Assembly (NCBI RefSeq): GCF_024868665.1
Contig: NC_079897.1
Location: 2,091,133-2,155,132 of the forward strand
Reading direction: 5' to 3'
From: Triplophysa rosa
Lineage: Eukaryota > Chordata > Actinopteri > Cypriniformes > Nemacheilidae
Length of the DNA stretch: 64,000 bases
In this document: piece after piece, positions 47,734 to 59,700 of the stretch
How positions within the stretch are numbered: position 1 is the first letter of the stretch
How the letters are laid out: each line of letters begins with the position of its first letter
Notes under the pieces: generated by a model
The model's database searches: none
What the model was told of the DNA's origin: nothing
What the model saw: the letters and a program-made list of their open reading frames with translations, nothing else
Made by a program: the position numbers and the translations under genes

Positions 47734-49180
47734 TTTTAAATAATTGAATTCAGCATCTTTGTCAGAGCATAACAATAAAGATGGCCTTGGGCCAACAGGA
47801 AAGAGTTTCAGGCCGGTTGGCAGAACACCATCTTTCCCATCACCCCAGCACTGCGTTGTCACAATGTTTTACATTAGTTGATCATGTGACCTTGCCTTGT
47901 AAACTTTAGCATTTCTGTGACATACTGAACATAAATGGTTATTTCATATTAGGATTTTAAAAAATTTAACCTTTGTAAAATAAACCCTGCGTTTTGAACT
48001 ACATGCCATTGTTCATGGAGCCACTCAATAATCATTTGAAAAATGAATGATCAACTAAGAAAATCCTACATCTATTTAACAAGAAATATAGATCAAGTAA
48101 ATGAATAATTTGATCAAGAGACTAATATGTGGTTTTAATCTTGTCTGCCTTTCTGGGTGAACAGTTTCTTTAAATGTGACTGCTTGTTGCCTTATGCATA
48201 TTCTGATTTTCATATTTCCCTCAAGCACTTTACAGAAATAAGCCGTATCCTTATGTTCTCCATCTTTGCATACAACACGTCTTCTGCATTGTCAATAAAT
48301 AAACATCATTTGAATATTTTGCCACCTGTTACTGTCCGCGGGCTAAGTTGTCACGCCGTGACACGGATGCGGCAGGTCTTCATTCCCCGCAGGAGGCAGC
48401 AGAGCGGCGCCACTGTTGCGGGGGGATGAAGCCCCTTGTGGATTTTTTGCATCATTAACTATTTACGTGATGTCACTTCACGTTATTTACAGTGGACTGA
48501 TGGTAATGCATGTTCACAGACCGAAAGCGCGTGTGTGGCTCTTTAATGCTGTTGAGAAACACCACCTGCAGATGCAGCGCACCAATAAAAAATGAGCTTC
48601 ACTGTGGCACACAAGAATGTTTGCTTGGCTTCTTTTATACAAGGAATGTGCAGTCAAAGCAAGAGCCTTATTATGGAAACATTAGTGTGGAGACTAGTCA
48701 GAATCACTTTGGTCACTTTCTTAGGGTACGTTTGCACGACATTAATGTTCAAAAACACATTCCTGTGATCCGCCATTATTGTTTTGGTTGTCCAGTACTC
48801 ACGCATGCTTACAGACTGAAAATGTAATGTGTGCGCATGGCATTTCCCAAAATGCTGCGTGAATGAAAAGCAAAAATCCATTAAAAAAAAATGTTTTTAT
48901 ATGAAATCAATGTGTTTAAAACGTCCCCTTAGCTCGGTTTTGTGTTGAAAAATCTGCACTGTTCAAACATCACATGTTCCATGCGTTTTTGTAATATAAT
49001 TATACTATTGCACATAGATATTTTTGAACACTTGAAACAATGTGCAACCATGTAAACCTGTTACAGGCAAATAAATGATCCGTCACAATACTGTGATTCA
49101 CTATAAATAGTACAGATGAGTCATGCGCTTTATTCTGAGCCATAGGATTGCTTTGTGCGAGGAATAAAATTAAAACTTCA
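47734..49180. other. Noncoding sequence, one GC-rich patch
   Basis: 48330-48430 is GC-rich ('gtcacgccgtgacacggatg' contains a short palindrome) and may be a degenerate repeat. No gene recognised. Open frames at 48157-48429 and 48510-48827 have no motif. Confidence 0.4.
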
Positions 49181-49188
49181 TGCACTGA

Positions 49189-49671
49189 CAGCGTTGGGCA
49201 AGTTACTCTGAAAAAGTAATTAATTACTAGTTACTAATTACATATTCAATAGTGTAATTAGATTACTGTACAAATTACTCTCTCCAAAAAGTATGTAGTT
49301 ACTTATTACTGATTACTTTCTATATCCTACATCAACCTTGATTAGTTAAGTGATTGAAGGATAGACATGAAAGGGCTCTTTTAATTCATTCAAATAAATA
49401 ATATTAAACTACATAAAGAAGTATTATTAACTGACCAAAGTATTACAAATGTGAGAATTATTCATTAAAGCACAGATTTTAAAGTTAGACTTTGAATTTT
49501 GATGTCAATTCCACTATTGCACACACATACTGTATTTAGTTTAATTACATCAGAAGTAACTGTAATTAAATTACAGAAAAAATAATAGTAATCCCTTACT
49601 TTACTTTTTCAAGGGAAAAGTCATTAAATTACAGTAACTAATGACTTAGTAACTAGTTACACCCAACACTG
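49189..49671. mobile_element. hAT-type non-autonomous element, copy 2
   Basis: Starts 'cagcgttgggcaagttact' and ends 'agttacacccaacactg', with an exact 8-bp target duplication 'tgcactga' (49181-49188 and 49672-49679). It is collinear with 26656-27147 throughout, with small deletions and scattered substitutions, and lies in the same orientation. Confidence 0.93.
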
Positions 49672-49749
49672 TGCACTGAAAAAGTTTTCTCCTTTGCTGA
49701 AAAAGAGGTGACTTTTAAAATGTCGAACTCTGTTCTGAAATGTGGTCCG

Positions 49750-49813
49750 AGATTTACATTTACATCTATGCATTTGGCAGATGTTTTTATCCAAAACATC
49801 TTACTGTGCATTC
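49750..49813 (-). repeat. SINE 3' tail fragment
   Basis: The plus strand reads 'atgcatttggcagatgtttt' and 'tatccaaaacatcttac', the complement of the fish SINE tail seen at 29441-29480. The head is missing. Confidence 0.7.
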
Positions 49814-50096
49814 ATTTTTATCAGCATGTGTGTTTCTTGTGACACACCTGCATTCACATACTTTACTTTAAAGAGGACACAAGTTGATTTTGACAGCACC
49901 TTATGGAAATTGTCTTACCCCAAATACAAAAAAAGATGCCACACATTGTGTTATTAATAGTACCCCCAATGCATCGCACATCTGTACCTAAAAGAGACCT
50001 CAGCTGTTTTGGATGTCACACGCGAGCGTCACAGATGTGGTTATCTTGCAGTTATTCTTCACTGTAAGTGGAGCCGTGTGTCTGATCAGACAGCTG

Positions 50097-50098
<2 letters not shown>

Positions 50099-50139
<41 letters not shown>

Positions 50140-50147
50140 CACACACG
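50099..50147. repeat. (CA)n microsatellite
   Basis: About 24 CA units with one 'cg' interruption at 50132-50133. Confidence 0.95.
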
Positions 50148-50567
50148 TGTACACACTCATTGTTAGGTGTTATCATGGGCACATTAGTGAAGCATTAGTA
50201 AAGCAGGACAGAAACACTTCTGCACATGTTTGGTGGCATTTGGTCATCTTGTTTTTTTGCTGTTTTGGGAAATATGCCCCAGGTACACATCTATTATATG
50301 GGTTACATTTTAAATGGGTCATATCATACATTTTTGATTCCATAATTTTGTCCCCTGTGATCTACTTATAATGTTAGGAAAGTGTTTATGTGCTTTAAAA
50401 TGATTATCATTTTTTATGAGCATTTTCTTTCTGTTTAGATTAAATAGACCATTTGTTTGTAGCCTTGCGTTCTGATGAAATACTTGTTTTTGCAAGAATC
50501 AGATTTATTTAATATTTTATTGTATAGCAGTAAGTTATTAATAGAGCGTGTTCTTTTTGAAGGGCTT

Positions 50568-50870
50568 TTAAGGGAAATTTCACCCAAAAATGAAATTTCT
50601 GTCATCATTTACTCACCTTCGAGTTGTTCCAAATCTGTATACATTTCTTTGTTCTGATGAACACAGAAAAAGATATTTGAAAGAATGCTTGTAACCAAAC
50701 AGTTCTTGGCCACCATTGACTACCATAGTAGGAAACATTACTTAATATTTTTTTTGTTCTGTTGAACACAAAAGAAGATATTTTGAAAAATGTGTAGCCA
50801 ACAGTTCTGAAGCACTTTTGACTACCGTTGTCGTTTTTCCTACTAGTCAATGGTGACCAAGAACTGTTTA
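50568..50870. mobile_element. 'gttcaccc'-family MITE, partial
   Basis: TTAA at 50568-50571 is followed by 'gggaaatttcacccaaaaat' and 'ctgtcatcatttactcacct', with internal 'atgaacacagaaaaagatat' and 'gttgaacacaaaagaagata'. The right terminus is lost in 50850-50890. Confidence 0.82.
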
Positions 50871-51520
50871 GCTACCGAGTAGTCAGTAACATTGACTGTT
50901 TTTAGCATTTCATTAAATAAATGTTTGAACTTAAAAAAATTGAAACAGGTCAATTTTCAAAGATAATGTCAATAACAAGCATGATCTTAATGAGTTACTA
51001 TATTCTTCATTTCAAGAAGTATCTTGCTTTCTTGTTTAAAATGTAATTAAAACTCTTGATTGAATTGTAATTGTAATTTATAAAGTGAATAACCATGTGA
51101 CTCATCTTCAAAGAGTCTAATGAGAAGCAGATAACAGCAGCGATCGAGACAGACACAGCAGAGAAATATTGGGTTTTTTGTATTTTGTCTCTTTTAAAGG
51201 GCTGTAACCTGAGGGGACGCTGTAATCATGTTTAGATTTGTGATACATTGACTGTGAATCTGAGTTTCAGATTCTGATAGATTTGCATGCATAAAAGAGA
51301 ACCCGTAGTAGAATATAATGATGATCTGAAGGCCTATTATATGTAGATAAACTAACAGGGATTCTTTATCAGAGCCACATCAGCCATTCAGGTTATGCTA
51401 CTGTTAATCCAATTCCGCGAGCAGATCGGATTCTTAAATTTGTTTGTGTTGCCACATTCGATCAAGTTCATTTCATGTGAAGTGTGTACATGAAGGTTGC
51501 AAATAAATAGTTCTTTAGGG

Positions 51521-51821
51521 CAGTGGTTCTCAAACTGGGGGCCGTGGCCCCCTGGGGGGGGGCCCCAAGATGGATCCAGGGGGACCACAGATTTTGTGGC
51601 ATTTTATGAAATATAGAAATTTATCATAGATTTTATGCAATCAAACATCTGAAAAATGACACCACCGACCAAACGAATTGAGGTTCCAGCATTGTATAAC
51701 TGAATGTTTTTGGTTTAATAAAAATTCTAAGTTTAAGATTATACGTCTTTATATGGGGGGCCGCAAAGCGATGCACTTAACACAAAGGGGGCCTTACAAT
51801 GGAAAAGTTTGAGAACCACTG
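51521..51821. mobile_element. Charlie-like hAT MITE, intact ends
   Basis: Ends are 'cagtggttctcaaactgggg' and 'aagtttgagaaccactg', the terminal inverted repeat typical of hAT-Charlie elements. The exact 8-bp duplication 'ctttaggg' lies at 51513-51520 and 51822-51829. Length is 301 bases. The interior is unremarkable apart from a G-rich start ('ccctggggggggg'). Confidence 0.95.
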
Positions 51822-51896
51822 CTTTAGGGGATCAAAACAGGAAGTTATTTCAACACTTCAGGAAATGTTGATTTTTGCCCTCAGGAGGTCAAACTA

Positions 51897-51921
51897 AATA
51901 TAATATAATATAATATAATAT
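51897..51921. repeat. (ATAAT)n microsatellite
   Basis: About five tandem pentamers. Confidence 0.85.
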
Positions 51922-53280
51922 GAGACATTTGATGTGTTCCTGCTTTTTGCGCTACATAAACTTTGTTTATCCTATCTAATATTTCTTACTACAAACATCA
52001 TGGGATGCTGTGCTTCGGATGCATTACCAAGTTAAAAAGTATTCCACCGTGGATGCTGTTTGTGGAAAGTGCCAATAAATACAGAAAACTCGGATGTCTG
52101 GTGAAGGAAAATCCAGCAGCGGATGACATTTTTTAACACTCCTCCTGTTGTGAGCTTTGATTGACAGTTCTGTCAGCCGAATTCTGTAGCATGGCAAATG
52201 TTCTCAACCTAAACCCTGTTTTGTTTGCCATCATAATTTATTTAATCATATTTTACCATACCTCCCACCCTCCCCCCAGCCCCTCTTACCACAGATACAC
52301 ACGTTTTTTTCCTCCACACCGTATCTTAAACCGAGACAAACTGAGCGTTTTTGAGTCACATTCATCATAGAAGCGCCCGTCTCGCTGACATGAATTAAGA
52401 CAGATTATTGGTCAATAATTCACAACATTCTGAAGATGAACTGGACCCACCAGACCACCTGATGCTGGATTAAAGATCGGGGATGTAAATAAATAATAGC
52501 ATCTTTTCAGTTGTGGTTTAATAACATAAAATATTTAGATATTTGGATGATTGAATTTACTGCTGAATTACAGCATCCCTGAAGATGCGGAGAGGGAAAA
52601 GGTTGGCCTGTGTGTGTAAACGGGAAGCTGGCCAGAGCAGAAACATCACACACACATACACGCACCAGCCCCAGGTGACATCTGTTGGAATATTTCAAGA
52701 GATAGCAATGGAATAACGGCTCACTAAATACAGCAGACACTGACATCTTTTTAAATGAAGTCTATGAAACTATGCATTATTCAATAATAAACATTTCAAA
52801 CTTTATTTAGAAAATAAAATGATTATCAGTGTCTTTTGGCAATCAGATCAAATTGTACTGCATTGCATTTTGGGATTCTGTATACTCAAACGGGTATTCC
52901 GTGCATATGGAAAATGTGTATACTTTATATAATTCAGAATTGGTAGTAGTGTAGTCCATTATGGTATTCTAAACCTAAACATGGACCTAGACACACAAAA
53001 AGGAGTAAAAACATCTGATGTTTCCCAATATAATTGTATGTCCTAAAAGAAATGAAGTAATGAATAGTACATTTCCAAATTTAGTTGAATACTAAATGTG
53101 AGCATTCGTCTGAATGAAGAATGATTTTTTGTTATTTTTAGAACTGTGCTTTATTGCATTGATATTTCTATCCAAAATAATTACACTGTAAACATTTTGG
53201 CATGCATTCTCTTATTCCAGCAATGGCAACTACAATGAGAAATTGAGCAATTAGAGAGGTTCACATGCATTATTTAGTCC
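51922..53280. other. Noncoding sequence, no recognised features
   Basis: AT-rich, with a C-rich patch at 52260-52280. A very degenerate SINE-tail-like stretch may lie near 53165-53210 ('atatttctatccaaaataat'). No gene recognised. Confidence 0.5.
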
Positions 53281-54500
53281 TCATTAGCTTCCTGTGACAT
53301 GGCCGGTTATGGACCAATGAAAAGTGTTGGCTGCGCCCAGGCAATTAGTAAAATTAGTGGTGCAGGATTTGGCGTTAGTTCAGGCCACATGGCCTGCGAG
53401 ATACCAGCCTGGTGTCAGTCCAGTAATTTATAACTTCGTACGTGAAATAATGGGTTTGAAAAATCACAGACCGGCCACCGACGCGTCACCCTCGCGATAT
53501 CGAATCAAAAACGTTTGGTGGACCGCTGTAAGGTCGTCCCAAGTTTCCAAGGAAGCTGGCCAAGAGGCAGGCCGTTCGCTAACCTCGCAATGATGAGGCG
53601 CGGAGACTCCAATGCGCGCGTAATTGGCAAGCCAGGATGTGTTTGTTTTCATCTCTGCGTGTTTGCGCTGATAAAGTTTGACTTGCCAAAAACGTCAGTC
53701 CCATGCTGGAGGCAGCTCAAGCTGTTACCCAGCATCCTTTAAGAATGGACTGAAATCGGGCTCCGCCATTGGTCAGCGCGTCGTGCACCTGTTTGAAACG
53801 CATCCGCGCCGCGCGCTCTCCAAACCTGTCCGTGCGCTCTTTGCGCACGTTACTCGAACACAATTTGCACGCAGAATACATTTGCTACAAAGATAATGCG
53901 ATGCTCGAAACAGTTAACGTGGATTTGTTTACTGCGCTTCACTTTTTCCAAAGGGCAGATAAATACGCCTTTCCCCTCTTTGACTTCCAAACACCCACAT
54001 GCTGGCGCGCATCTCCCGTCGCATTCCCACTTAACGTTAACTTATAGCTATACAAAGTATTTGTAATTCAGATGATGACAAGGCTCGACAGGTTCTCATC
54101 AGAGCTGTAGGAGGACATGCGAGCAGCCTCTTATTAATATAAGAGAGAATACAGGAGTATAAACAAAGTAAGCAGGTGCTCCGAGCTGTAGAAAAAGCGC
54201 AAGTTATCATGTTCCAGAATAGCGGGCCGTAATTATACTTTGCTGGTTTGTGGGGGAAAAAAGAGGCGTTTTGCATTTTAATCGTGCCAGGTAAGTTGGT
54301 TGATTTTCTGTGCTAATACTTAAGTTTGACATTAATAATTCATAGCGCTGCCAGTTTTCCATTTTTCCCACACCTGTGTTATTGTTGGGTGTAATGATGA
54401 GGGTTGCATGGGCAGGGTCATCGCAGGTGAGGGCTGCACACTTGATTATGTAAAACAACTTGTCAGCCTTTTTATTTTTATGTAATGTTTAGTGTTAGAA
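53281..54500. promoter_or_regulatory. CpG-richer block, possible regulatory region
   Basis: 53460-53880 has many CpGs ('catccgcgccgcgcgctctc', 'gcgctctttgcgcacg'), and 'ccattggtcagcgcg' at 53766 is a CCAAT box on the minus strand. It could be a promoter or a CpG-rich CNE. No TATA box, no splice donor of quality and no recognised protein frame. Confidence 0.25.
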
Positions 54501-55984
54501 ATGTTGTGATTAATTGCTTCTTAACCTTAACGTGTAAAGGGGACTCGAATAACGTTAAAACCCGTTGTAGCAACGTGTAATCAAACTGGTGTTTATTATT
54601 ACATTTTTTATGAATAATGAACTCAAATGTCCACCAGACAAACGCAGAATGTTTTGCATTCTAATGTATTATACTAATAAAAAGCATTACAAACTAAATC
54701 ATTATGCATGTGTTCACAATTTGAGTGAACGGTTGAATGAATAATTTTTCTAAATATATTCTCTATTTGCTACAGTATGTGTTTTTAATGACAGCCTGTA
54801 TTTGAGTCATGAACTCCACAGGTTTGTGCAAAACCTGATGGTTTATTTTTTGATCCCAGGAGGATTTGGGAATGTTCAAACAAGCAAATCTGACCTGTGT
54901 GATGGAGTTAGCATCAATTTGCATGTAATATTGACCTAGAAATATTACCGAATATTTAATGCATTTTAGCATCATAATTTGTCTTAGTTGAAGAGGCGAA
55001 GTAAACAACTTTAAATAACTTGAACTAAATGATCTATTTTGGACTTTTGGACTACACTGTATATTTTTACTTATATAGAAAGAAATAGAAAATGAATTCA
55101 GATTGTATTACATTGTCAAATGAAATGATAATATTATTATAATATTGTGATTCTGAGTTATTGATTCATCATTTGTAAACCTGTGGAGTCATGACCTCAG
55201 TATTTCACTTTTTTATTTTAGGCCCAGCAGTGTTTTACTTCTGTTAGCCTTCATGTAATGAACTTTAAACCTCCTGCTCAAACAAAAAGTCCCTTTTCAA
55301 GTTTGTCCTTGAATATTCTGTGAGTCAACACATCAATTCCTGAGATTTTCCTCCCAAAATACATGTTTGTCCAGAGTCAACTGTATTTGTGTTTACTTCA
55401 TCGCCCTCACAAACGCTGTGTTTGTTTTTTCTCTGTGGCTCTGAAACGTTCAAATTGCATTTCTCAGATGTTGGATCCCGGAGGAGATCCGCGCTCGACG
55501 GCAGGTGTCTGGGAGAGTCAAATCTCGCCTCTCCGTTCTTCAGTAATACATCTGCCACGCACACGTCTCTGAGCCGTGCAAATCCTGCGCTTCACGTGAG
55601 TCTGTGTTTTATCACAACTTTTCTCCACTATGAACTTTTCCTCCGAGAGGTGCGGACGTGCTTTAGTACTACACATGACCTTATGACTTTTAGCGATTTT
55701 GAGAATCTTGAAATTAAGGTATAACACATACGGCGCACCCTGAGGAATAAAAACTTAAATAGAGTTTAAACAGCGTAAATGCTTTTGGCTAAAATTTTCA
55801 TAACACTTTGCTGAGAATTTTGTACATGTAGATTTATATGCAATAGGTATTTTGAAATGAATTCAAACATCCTAAGAGTAGGAATTTTAAGACAAACAAA
55901 TCTCAAATAAAACCTGCGAGCCATGAAAGAGCAACCTTTTTTTTCTTGTATAACTTAAAATGTTTTGCTTATAGTCAAAATGTT
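54501..55984. other. Noncoding sequence, no recognised features
   Basis: AT-rich. Overlapping open frames at 55325-55727 on both strands are chance products with no motif. A pyrimidine-rich acceptor-like site lies near 55221 without donor support. Confidence 0.5.
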
Positions 55985-56058
55985 TCTTGTACAGCTGCTT
56001 TGTAACCATGAAAATTGTAAAAAGCGCTACATAAATAAAGTGGAGTGGAGTTGAGCTG
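55985..56058 (+). repeat. LINE 3' tail
   Basis: 'tgctttgtaaccatgaaaat' and 'aaaaagcgctacataaataa' are followed by 'agtggagtggagttgag' pentamer units. This is the plus-strand counterpart of the tail at 4636-4690, truncated at the 5' side to under 100 bases. Confidence 0.75.
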
Positions 56059-56101
56059 AGCGACACAGTTTCTCAATTTCTCCCTCATTTCTATGATAAT
56101 A

Positions 56102-56340
56102 CACTGTAAAAAAATGATTTGTTGTTTTTTGTTGTTTCAACTTAAAAAAATAAGTTACCTGGTTGCCTTAAAATTTTAAGTTAGTTCAACTTAAAAATAT
56201 TAGTCAACACAACGAGTTTGCAACAAATTCATTAAGTGAACTAATATTTTTAAGTTGAACTAACTTAAAATTTTAAGGCAACCAGGTAACTTATTTTTTA
56301 AGTTGAAACAACAAAAAACAACAAATCATTTTTTACAGTG
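56102..56340. mobile_element. Near-perfect palindromic MITE, 'cactgtaaaaaa' ends
   Basis: Arms 56102-56215 and 56229-56340 are almost exact inverted copies. Shared words include 'gttgccttaaaattttaag', 'ttagttcaacttaaaaatat' and 'gtttcaactt'. The loop is only about 13 bases. The dinucleotide TA flanks both ends (56100-56101 and 56341-56342), consistent with a Tc1/mariner-type target. The high arm identity indicates a recent insertion or recent replication. Confidence 0.9.
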
Positions 56341-56342
56341 TA

Positions 56343-59300
56343 ATAATAATACCAAAATAATTTATTGTTTGGTTTTTAAAACATGACACAATGGATTGTT
56401 TAGCACTGCAGTCCACCCCCACCAGAGGCTTTGACTTGCTTTTAATGGAGGCTGAACTGTAAATTTCAATTGAAAGCCCGGGTCATTGTGCCTCATTGAC
56501 TTAAAACCACGAAAAGCAAATGATGTCTTAGTTGAGAGAAATATATCAAAGGATATCAACAATTATGAGTCATAAACAGGCTTGGCGCCGCAGCGGTGGG
56601 CCTGGAGCAGCGGGAATTAGCATGTTGAGCTAATAAATATGCATGTAAAGATTCTCCCAGAGGAATAACACGTGTGTGATTGATAGCTTCGCAATTGAAG
56701 GATGTGTAAATTCTCCCCCCCCCACTCCGTTCTGCGGTTCTGCTGTTGTACCGTTGAAATCCATCTCACTTGTTAAAAGTTTTACCAACTTTATAATCCT
56801 TAATGCCACATCTGTTTCTTGCCTTTATAGCGCCTGTAAAACTTCATTAAATTATTACCAGCAGCTGGCCTCATCTCACAATAACCCCACTTATCTCTCA
56901 TTCTCTGACAATACTTTTGATTTATAGAGCCTATTAGAATAAATGATATTTTATACATATGTATATATGGGTAAACAAGAGGAAATGTGTTCTTTTTCAA
57001 TTATTCATGAGCTGCGGTGTTGGGGGCACGTCGGTTTTGGGGTAACATTTTGCAAAAATGTGTAGACTGGGGCACAGACAGTTCATGCTTTATTTTAGAA
57101 GTTTGAAAAGACATAAAATTCTTGCGAGAAAAACAAACGTTTTTTTTTTTTAAAGATTTAAATGAAAAGAATCTATACAATCTATGAATGTTCGAATGTA
57201 AATTTTGACATTAAGAACTCTTGAAATGACAAACAGATTTGAACTTTAATTCACACTGTTTTGATATCTTTTGCAAAACACACCAGTTAACAAAAATATC
57301 AAAGAATTTGCTGTTGTAGTTCAAAAATGTACACTGTTAATGAATAGACGGACTGAAACAAGTTGTCCTTCGATGTCCTTGTTGTGTTTTGCAGGCAGAT
57401 GCTTATCAAGTCAATGTTTTCAGATTGACACACACCAGAAAGAAACTTGGGAGTCCTCGCATCCAGAAGAATTCCAGCACCCCCTAATGTCACAACCGAG
57501 CTACTGACGCACAAACTCTTCAGCACACAGCACAGCCAAAAGGTTCTTGCATTTCCAAGTCTTGTGGAAGTTGAGAGAAACAATGTTACAGTAATTGTCA
57601 ATAGTGCCGTCAAAAGTTTTCAAGTTGAAATGGAGTAGCGAGTAATTTGACTAAATCTGTTTCATTGCTGTGGGTGTACACGAGCCTAGAAATGTAGCCT
57701 TGAGGTGCAATAAGTCATTTCCATGCTTTAAGTTTGTTTGTTAACTGTTCACACTGAGAACGGAATGGTGTCTTATTGCCCCGGGGTAAAGAGACACAAC
57801 CTCCGGAGAAGTTCATGTTCGGTGAAGAAGAACTTTCTGGGGTTAAAGGTGACATTCCGCTAAGGAGTATATGCTTCACCACAATGTTTGATCAATTATT
57901 CCGTCCACGTTATTTTTATTTATTTATTTATCTTAATTCAGATGCATGTTTGGGGAATTAGTTAGTCATAGTTGCATTTGGCATATCTAGTTTTTCTTTC
58001 TGTCCTAATTTGGCTATAAACGTGTTTGGCATATTTTTGTGTATAACTAACAGCTTGAGGGACTAGATTTGGAGAACTGTAATGTAATTATGAGCTTGGC
58101 CATATTAATATGTTTGTGTGTGTGCGGGTGTTGTGAAAAATCTTTCCTTAGACAATGTAGTTTGTTGTCTTCCCCTATGAAGCTAGGGTTTTTGGTGTTG
58201 ACCTGATAGTTGTAACTTATACCAAAGGTGTAAACTAGTAAAACAAATGCATGTTGCATGGAAACTGCAAATGATACAAAGTAGCCTATGAATATTCAAT
58301 AGACGTGTTTGATATTTGTGTAAATGGATTTGAAAAGAATACTGATGTATTACAATTATAATTAAGGTTTTATGAATTTCTCATTTCCTTATTCACACAT
58401 TATTTATTTATTTTTTATACGATTCAAAATGTTTTCGTTTTTATTTCAATTCATTTTTAATATGTGATATGTGGCATTTTTCTAAACACGTGTGTGTTTA
58501 GTTGCGTTTGTCAGCAGGAATTTATCTTATAATGTCAACCCTGTTATACCCTGTAGTTTTTTTTTTTTTGTAGTAAAACTGGGCAAACATATTAGTTAAA
58601 TCCTTTTTTGCAATGACCATAATGGTTGAATGAATTGTAGAACTGTCAACCCTGTTGCCTTTCTGACAGCACACCTACACCGCTATAAAATAAAGGTTCC
58701 TGAAAGGTTCTTTGTTGGGCTGTGTTTATGGTTCTTCTGTAGGGAACTATTTTAGCACCTTTCCAGGTGCTTTCCAAACTTTATTGAACTCTTTAAGTAT
58801 GGGCTATAAGTTAGATGGCACAATGGTTAACCAACCTTTAAATACACAATTACTGTGATTACTTCTTTATCAAGTCTACTTAGACTTTTCAAATGAAAGG
58901 CATCCGTCTCAATCTTCGACTTATCATTAAATGCGTTTGTTGGGCGTTTTCTGTTTTCTCTGGACACGTCAGAAGTCGGCGGTGAAAGCATGCATGATTA
59001 GTATGCATTAAAAGGCTCTGTTGTAGTTGTTAAAGCCGGGCCTGTTTGCACGTCCTGTAACGGTGATGCTGATGAGCACGCGTCCTGTTTGTTTTCCCTC
59101 GTGCAGTAAACAGAAGCGCAGGCTTGATTTCCCCTGAGCGCGCACTGCAGCGTGAACGCTACCTGTCAGCATCAGCACCAGCATCAGCACACCTGAGCTG
59201 CTCAACATTAAGTGTCAGTGTCGCTGACACAAGCCAGTCGCGTTCAAACGAGCGGAACGATCACTCAGCAAGAAGACAAGGGTGTATCATGTGGTCGCCA

Positions 59301-59458
59301 CGTCTCTGAATGTCTGAATCCCAGAAGAGACGTCAAAGCAAAGGTTTGCCAGGTTAGTATATCCTGAAATACCATAGGTGATACAAGTATGATATGAAAA
59401 AAACACTATCAAATTTAATCGGAGAAGTGTTATTATAAAGCACCCATGAAATAAACGC
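56343..59458. other. Noncoding sequence, no gene recognised
   Basis: AT-rich. A C-rich run ('cctcccccccccactccg') is near 56712. A 'tttatttattta' simple repeat is at 57915-57932. 'gaaaggttctttgttggg' near 58700 resembles the 'aaggttctt' repeat family. Near 59210-59232, 'gtgtcagtgtcgctgacac' is a short palindrome. Nothing else was recognised. Confidence 0.5.
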
Positions 59459-59700
59459 TTAAAGTGATAGTTCACCCAAAAACGTGAAGAAAGTTTTTTG
59501 AAGAAAACGTTTTTTGAAGAAAGTTCGCCGGTAGCCATTCACTTCTATTGTATGGACATGAAACCAATGCAAGTGAATGGGAGCCGGTTACCAAAATGTG
59601 GCTTTGTGTTCTGCGGAAGAAAAAAATCATACAGTTTGAAACGACATGAGGGTGAATAAATGATGACAGAATTTTCATTTTTGGGTGAACTATCACTTTT
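59459..59700. mobile_element. 'gttcaccc'-family MITE, internally shortened
   Basis: TTAA at 59459-59462 is followed by 'agtgatagttcacccaaaaa'. The right end 'tttttgggtgaactatcact' is intact, but the outer TTAA is lost ('ttttttta'). A middle segment is missing on the left arm, where 'gaagaaagttttttgaagaa' repeats locally. Confidence 0.88.
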
